Notes under the pieces: model-generated
Told to the model about the DNA's origin: nothing
Database searches by the model: none
What the model saw: the letters and a program-made list of their open reading frames with translations, nothing else
In this document: one piece after another, positions 14,819 through 18,884 of the stretch
How positions within the stretch are numbered: the first letter of the stretch is position 1
How the letters are laid out: every line of letters starts with the position of its first letter
Made by a program: the position numbers and the translations under genes
Assembly: GCA_012064415.1 (NCBI GenBank)
Contig: SSNU01000230.1
Span: 1-18,884 of the forward strand
DNA: 18,884 nucleotides
Direction of reading: 5' to 3'
Source of the DNA: Gyrodactylus bullatarudis
Taxonomy: Eukaryota; Platyhelminthes; Monogenea; Gyrodactylidea; Gyrodactylidae

Positions 14819-17383
14819 CTGATTATTCTGTTTCACACCCCTATATTACCAATCCCTGACTACTAAAATATAAATAATAATTATAGTTAATGCAATTAAC
14901 AAAAATGACATTCTATTCAACCTTATGATTACAAATTATTATGCTCCAACCTGGTAACAGGTTTGAGCCAATCAATCAATCTATAGACCAACCGGAAACA
15001 ATGTCCACGCACCTAAAGCAGCTGAAGCATATCTAATAAACCAACATAAGCCAAACCTTTGCATCCAGAAAACCTTTGTCAAGCCGATTAACCAAACCAA
15101 GAGAACTAAAGTTCCCGGCATCTTAACCCCCCGCTAGGAAGAGGAGGAGAGAGGAAGTAGGGACGAACCAACAAAATACCGATTTTTACCAGGCAACACA
15201 ATAAAAATCTGATAATTCTGTTTCACACTCCTATATTACCAATCCCTGACTACTAAAATATAAATAATAATTATAGTTAATGCAGTTAACAAAAATGACA
15301 TTCTATTCAACCTTATGATTACAAATTATTATGCTCCAACCTGGTAACAGGTTTGAGCCAATCAATCAATCTATAGACCAACCGGAAACAATGTCCACGC
15401 ACCTAAAGCAGCTGAAGCATATCTAATAAACCAACATAAGCCAAACCTTTGCATCCAGAAAACCTTTGTCAAGCCGATTAACCAAACCAAGAGAACTAAA
15501 GTTCCCGGCATCTTAACCCCCCGCTAGGAAGAGGAGGAGAGAGGAAGTAGGGACGAACCAACAAAATACCGATTTTTACCAGGCAACACAATAAAAATCT
15601 GATAATTCTGTTTCACACTCCTATATTACCAATCCCTGACTACTAAAATATAAATAATAATTATAGTTAATGCAGTTAACAAAAATGACATTCTATTCAA
15701 CCTTATGATTACAAATTATTATGCTCCAACCTGGTAACAGGTTTGAGCCAATCAATCAATCTATAGACCAACCGGAAACAATGTCCACGCACCTAAAGCA
15801 GCTGAAGCATATCTAATAAACCAACATAAGCCAAACCTTTGCATCCAGAAAACCTTTGTCAAGCCGATTAACCAAACCAAGAGAACTAAAGTTCCCGGCA
15901 TCTTAACCCCCCGCTAGGAAGAGGAGGAGAGAGGAAGTAGGGACGAACCAACAAAATACCGATTTTTACCAGGCAACACAATAAAAATCTGATAATTCTG
16001 TTTCACACTCCTATATTACCAATCCCTGACTACTAAAATATAAATAATAATTATAGTTAATGCAGTTAACAAAAATGACATTCTATTCAACCTTATGATT
16101 ACAAATTATTATGCTCCAACCTGGTAACAGGTTTGAGCCAATCAATCAATCTATAGACCAACCGGAAACAATGTCCACGCACCTAAAGCAGCTGAAGCAT
16201 ATCTAATAAACCAACATAAGCCAAACCTTTGCATCCAGAAAACCTTTGTCAAGCCGATTAACCAAACCAAGAGAACTAAAGTTCCCGGCATCTTAACCCC
16301 CCGCTAGGAAGAGGAGGAGAGAGGAAGTAGGGACGAACCAACAAAATACCGATTTTTACCAGGCAACACAATAAAAATCTGATAATTCTGTTTCACACTC
16401 CTATATTACCAATCCCTGACTACTAAAATATAAATAATAATTATAGTTAATGCAGTTAACAAAAATGACATTCTATTCAACCTTATGATTACAAATTATT
16501 ATGCTCCAACCTGGTAACAGGTTTGAGCCAATCAATCAATCTATAGACCAACCGGAAACAATGTCCACGCACCTAAAGCAGCTGAAGCATATCTAATAAA
16601 CCAACATAAGCCAAACCTTTGCATCCAGAAAACCTTTGTCAAGCCGATTAACCAAACCAAGAGAACTAAAGTTCCCGGCATCTTAACCCCCCGCTAGGAA
16701 GAGGAGGAGAGAGGAAGTAGGGACGAACCAACAAAATACCGATTTTTACCAGGCAACACAATAAAAATCTGATAATTCTGTTTCACACTCCTATATTACC
16801 AATCCCTGACTACTAAAATATAAATAATAATTATAGTTAATGCAGTTAACAAAAATGACATTCTATTCAACCTTATGATTACAAATTATTATGCTCCAAC
16901 CTGGTAACAGGTTTGAGCCAATCAATCAATCTATAGACCAACCGGAAACAATGTCCACGCACCTAAAGCAGCTGAAGCATATCTAATAAACCAACATAAG
17001 CCAAACCTTTGCATCCAGAAAACCTTTGTCAAGCCGATTAACCAAACCAAGAGAACTAAAGTTCCCGGCATCTTAACCCCCCGCTAGGAAGAGGAGGAGA
17101 GAGGAAGTAGGGACGAACCAACAAAATACCGATTTTTACCAGGCAACACAATAAAAATCTGATAATTCTGTTTCACACTCCTATATTACCAATCCCTGAC
17201 TACTAAAATATAAATAATAATTATAGTTAATGCAGTTAACAAAAATGACATTCTATTCAACCTTATGATTACAAATTATTATGCTCCAACCTGGTAACAG
17301 GTTTGAGCCAATCAATCAATCTATAGACCAACCGGAAACAATGTCCACGCACCTAAAGCAGCTGAAGCATATCTAATAAACCA
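14819..17383 (+). repeat. tandem satellite array, 390-base unit, about 6.6 copies
   Basis: The marker GATAATTCTG recurs at 15211, 15601, 15991, 16381, 16771 and 17161 (GATTATTCTG at 14821), giving an exact period of 390 bases. Copies two onward look identical by eye. The first has a few substitutions (CACACCC, TGCAATTAAC), as expected for an array edge. Each unit holds a 50-odd-codon frame (IYRPTGNNVHAPKAAEAYL, NQHKPNLCIQ, ending in ILTPR and TAG) plus 3' untranslated sequence with a purine-rich tract (GGAAGAGGAGGAGAGAGGAA). This is the tail of the third Penelope-like element at 9745-10131, in opposite orientation. The last copy stops after about 223 bases at the undetermined base 17384. Confidence 0.97.
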
Positions 17384-17384
17384 N
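17384..17384. other. undetermined base at array end
   Basis: A single N interrupts the sequence exactly where the satellite unit breaks off in mid-unit (ACCAN instead of ACCAACATAAG). This is typical of an assembly join, so the true length of the array and the adjacency of the right flank are uncertain. Confidence 0.95.
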
Positions 17385-17623
17385 AATTATAAGTTCTATA
17401 TAATTTTGATTTATTAATTTTTGAAATTTTTTCTAATTCATAATTATAATTAATTGGTAATAATTGATGGATAACATATTTCAATGGCACGTGTGAAATT
17501 CTAAATCATTTTATCCAATAAAAATAGAATTTCAGTTTTACAATTTTAATCTTTTAGCCAATCAGTTTTCAGCCCAGAGTTCCAAGTTCTTATTTTCAAA
17601 GCTTCAGCTCATATTTTTTGAAT
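17385..17623. other. AT-rich 5' flank of the Tigger-type element
   Basis: No gene is seen. The stretch contains CCAAT-like motifs (ATCCAATAAA near 17515 and AGCCAATCAG near 17558) ahead of the transposase ATG. These could be promoter elements but are also common by chance. No terminal inverted repeat could be paired with the right side. Confidence 0.35.
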
Positions 17624-18001
17624 ATGGTGAAACTTACTTGTGAGCAAGAAAATGAAATCCTCTTTCTATATGAAAATCATTCACTTTGGTATTTATCGAA
17701 ATTATACAATTGTTCGATACCTACAATACGAAATGTAATCAAAAACAAGAATCGAATAAATGATGAGTCCGAAAAAAGTTCCAAATACCAAAAGTTGAGG
17801 AAGAAGATTCACGACTCTTTGAATGAATTTCAGCATAAAGGAATTATTGTTGATAGAACTCATCTTAAATCTATCAACTTGGAAGAAGCACATTCTCTAA
17901 ATCTTTTAAAATTCAAAGCTTCTGACGACTATATCAGGAAAATTTCAAATGAGGAAAATTTATTTGACAGAAATGTAAGAATGAATTATCTAATCTATTA
18001 A
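17624..18001 (+). CDS. Tigger/pogo-type transposase N-terminus (CENP-B-like DNA binding)
   Basis: The 125-codon frame from ATG 17624 begins with a pipsqueak/CENP-B N-terminal helix-turn-helix: MVKLTCEQENEILFLYE, then LSKLYNCSIPTIRNVIKNK (residues about 1-43). A second, CENPB-type DNA-binding region follows (about 55-115), with the GIIV, LNLLKFKASDDYI and ISNEENL landmarks. In the family this part binds the terminal inverted repeats. The start is the ATG at 17624, because the preceding in-frame codons lie in non-conserved sequence. The frame stops at 17999-18001, before any DDE catalytic residue. A full Tigger transposase is several hundred residues longer, so this is a truncated product or the start of a broken gene. 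Confidence 0.75.
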   Translation: MVKLTCEQENEILFLYENHSLWYLSKLYNCSIPTIRNVIKNKNRINDESEKSSKYQKLRKKIHDSLNEFQHKGIIVDRTHLKSINLEEAHSLNLLKFKASDDYIRKISNEENLFDRNVRMNYLIY

Positions 18002-18235
18002 TTTATCTAAGAAAATTGCCAAAAAGATTATGACAGACCGAAAAATTATGTTCCACCATGAAATTGAAAATTCCATCACTGAATCAAATCAGTGCTTCAT
18101 TTTAAATTATATTTCTTTTTCTTATCAAAAATCTTCAGTTAGTGCATTTCAACTGATCAACTTGACAGATAGAGATGCTTAGCCCTTAATTTTGAAGCTC
18201 AAATACCCGAAAAGCTTTGTAAAGACAATCGATAA
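18002..18235 (+). pseudogene. degraded middle of the Tigger-type transposase
   Basis: Between the DNA-binding part and the C-terminal tail only about 230 bases remain where the family has a DDE core of roughly 200 residues. Fragments such as KIAKKIMTDRK and FEAQIPEKLCKDN can be read, the latter resembling the stretch after the QPLD block. None carries the DDE aspartates. The core has been deleted and the remainder is frameshifted. Confidence 0.5.
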
Positions 18236-18508
18236 GAGTCAAAAAGAGATTTTCTACATTGTCTTTACATTGCAAAAAAGGCTTGGGAAGAAGTTAGTCA
18301 GGAAACAATCGTTAATTGCTTCCACAATACAAAATTTATAACCAAAGGAGATCCTGCTAAAGATATGGTTGAGGTAAAAAACAAAATAAAACACCTAAAA
18401 ATCTTCCTTAAATTAGAAGAAAGGATCAGTTCGTTAGAGACACTTTCCAATCTGAAAAATTTTAAACAATTTCCTGAAAGCAATGATTCCATATATGATT
18501 TCCAATAA
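18236..18508 (+). pseudogene. Tigger/pogo transposase C-terminal tail
   Basis: This plus-strand frame follows an in-frame TAA (18233-18235) and runs to TAA 18506-18508. It reads FLHCLYIAKKAWEEVSQETI, then VNCF, then an acidic/lysine-rich tail (KDMVEVKNKIKHLKIFLKLE). The AWEEVSQETIVNCF block is the conserved post-catalytic segment of Tigger proteins and matches the fragment at 5220-5438. With 17624-18001 it frames an element that has lost its catalytic domain. Confidence 0.7.
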
Positions 18509-18884
18509 ACAATTTATTCGTATATTCAACGATTTCTTATTATGTACTGGTGATAAATTGATAAATAAGCGTTGAAAATGACTAAAATTACCTTATTAAG
18601 CTTGAAAACATAGACTATTGAATTATAAATGTGTCAAAGATATTAATGAGTTGATGTGTTCATGTTCATGCATTTTCGTTCACACTTTCTAGTGGAATAG
18701 GATTTTTCATTCTCATCATGAGGTAATATAAGAATTTCGATTTTTTGAACCAAATTTAGAATTTTAGTTTAGCTGAGAACTACTCAGGATCCTTTAATAA
18801 TTGATCAATTAAACTCTGAGGGGGGCCGTAAAATTTTCTTGTCTATCTAATGATGGTTTGAATTTTTGAAAATAAATTCAAATA
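18509..18884. other. AT-rich right flank, no gene recognised
   Basis: All frames are short and unconserved. It contains a perfect TTGATCAA palindrome near 18801 and a short G run (GGGGGG) near 18820. Neither has an evident role. Confidence 0.45.

Noticed and set aside
14960..15140. independent small genes in each satellite unit
   Set aside because: Each unit has about 55 open codons ending at TAG, but the frame is the tail of a PLE endonuclease without its core or a start signal, so it was not listed as separate genes.
14819..17383. CRISPR array
   Set aside because: The repeats are 390 bases and contiguous, with no short repeats separated by unique spacers, and they encode a PLE endonuclease tail. 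The setting is eukaryotic.
17702..17893. minus-strand 63-codon frame (and 18298-18492 minus)
   Set aside because: These are antisense shadows of the Tigger-type transposase segments.
1..18884. tRNA, rRNA or bacterial operon features
   Set aside because: No cloverleaf with conserved T-loop bases, no rRNA segments and no ribosome binding sites were found on inspection of either strand.

Overview
This window looks like AT-rich, repeat-dominated DNA from an animal nuclear genome, probably an invertebrate. There is no operon layout and there are no bacterial ribosome binding sites. Almost every recognisable reading frame belongs to a eukaryotic transposable element: a jockey/CR1-type non-LTR retrotransposon (LINE), Penelope-like elements (PLE) with GIY-YIG endonucleases, and Tigger/pogo-type DNA transposons. 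I cannot name the species. Nearly all frames carry frameshifts, stops or deletions, so this is largely a graveyard of nested elements.

Left part (1-5720). A 5'-truncated LINE reverse-transcriptase fragment (minus, 1-399) directly abuts a Penelope-like element (plus, about 401-1850) that has two frameshifts and a large deletion in its endonuclease. Next come a short Tigger fragment (minus, 2175-2381) and a broken, probably host-derived gene (minus, 2350-3274). Its spliced reading resembles the clamp-loader large subunit family of ELG1/ATAD5 and includes a candidate 36-base intron. A weak membrane-protein-like exon (about 4163-4460, minus) and a second Tigger fragment (5220-5438, minus) follow, separated by AT-rich DNA without recognisable genes.

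Middle part (5720-10500). A decayed plus-strand LINE copy (5721-6906) runs into a second PLE (minus, coding 7072-8674). That PLE is bracketed by inverted copies of its own 3' end (6910-7262 and 8685-9112), and each arm carries a hammerhead-ribozyme-like core. A hypothetical reading frame follows (9162-9511), then the 3' end of a third PLE (minus, 9745-10500). Its last 387 bases are one monomer of the satellite found further right.

Right part (11290-18884). The best-preserved LINE lies on the minus strand (11290-14469): an RRM-like ORF1, an APE-type endonuclease, a linker and an uninterrupted 442-codon reverse-transcriptase frame with YADD. A scrambled LINE fragment sits upstream of it (14470-14814). 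Then comes a tandem array of a 390-base unit (14819-17383, about 6.6 copies) that ends at an undetermined base (17384). The array unit encodes the PLE endonuclease tail plus 3' untranslated sequence, so this satellite derives from a Penelope-like element. The window closes with a Tigger/pogo transposase whose DNA-binding N-terminus and C-terminal tail survive but whose catalytic core is missing.

The elements do not form a pathway. The common theme is insertion, truncation and amplification of retroelement 3' ends. The most interesting points are the PLE-derived satellite, the inverted PLE with ribozyme-like arms, and the clamp-loader-like gene with degenerate ATP-binding motifs.
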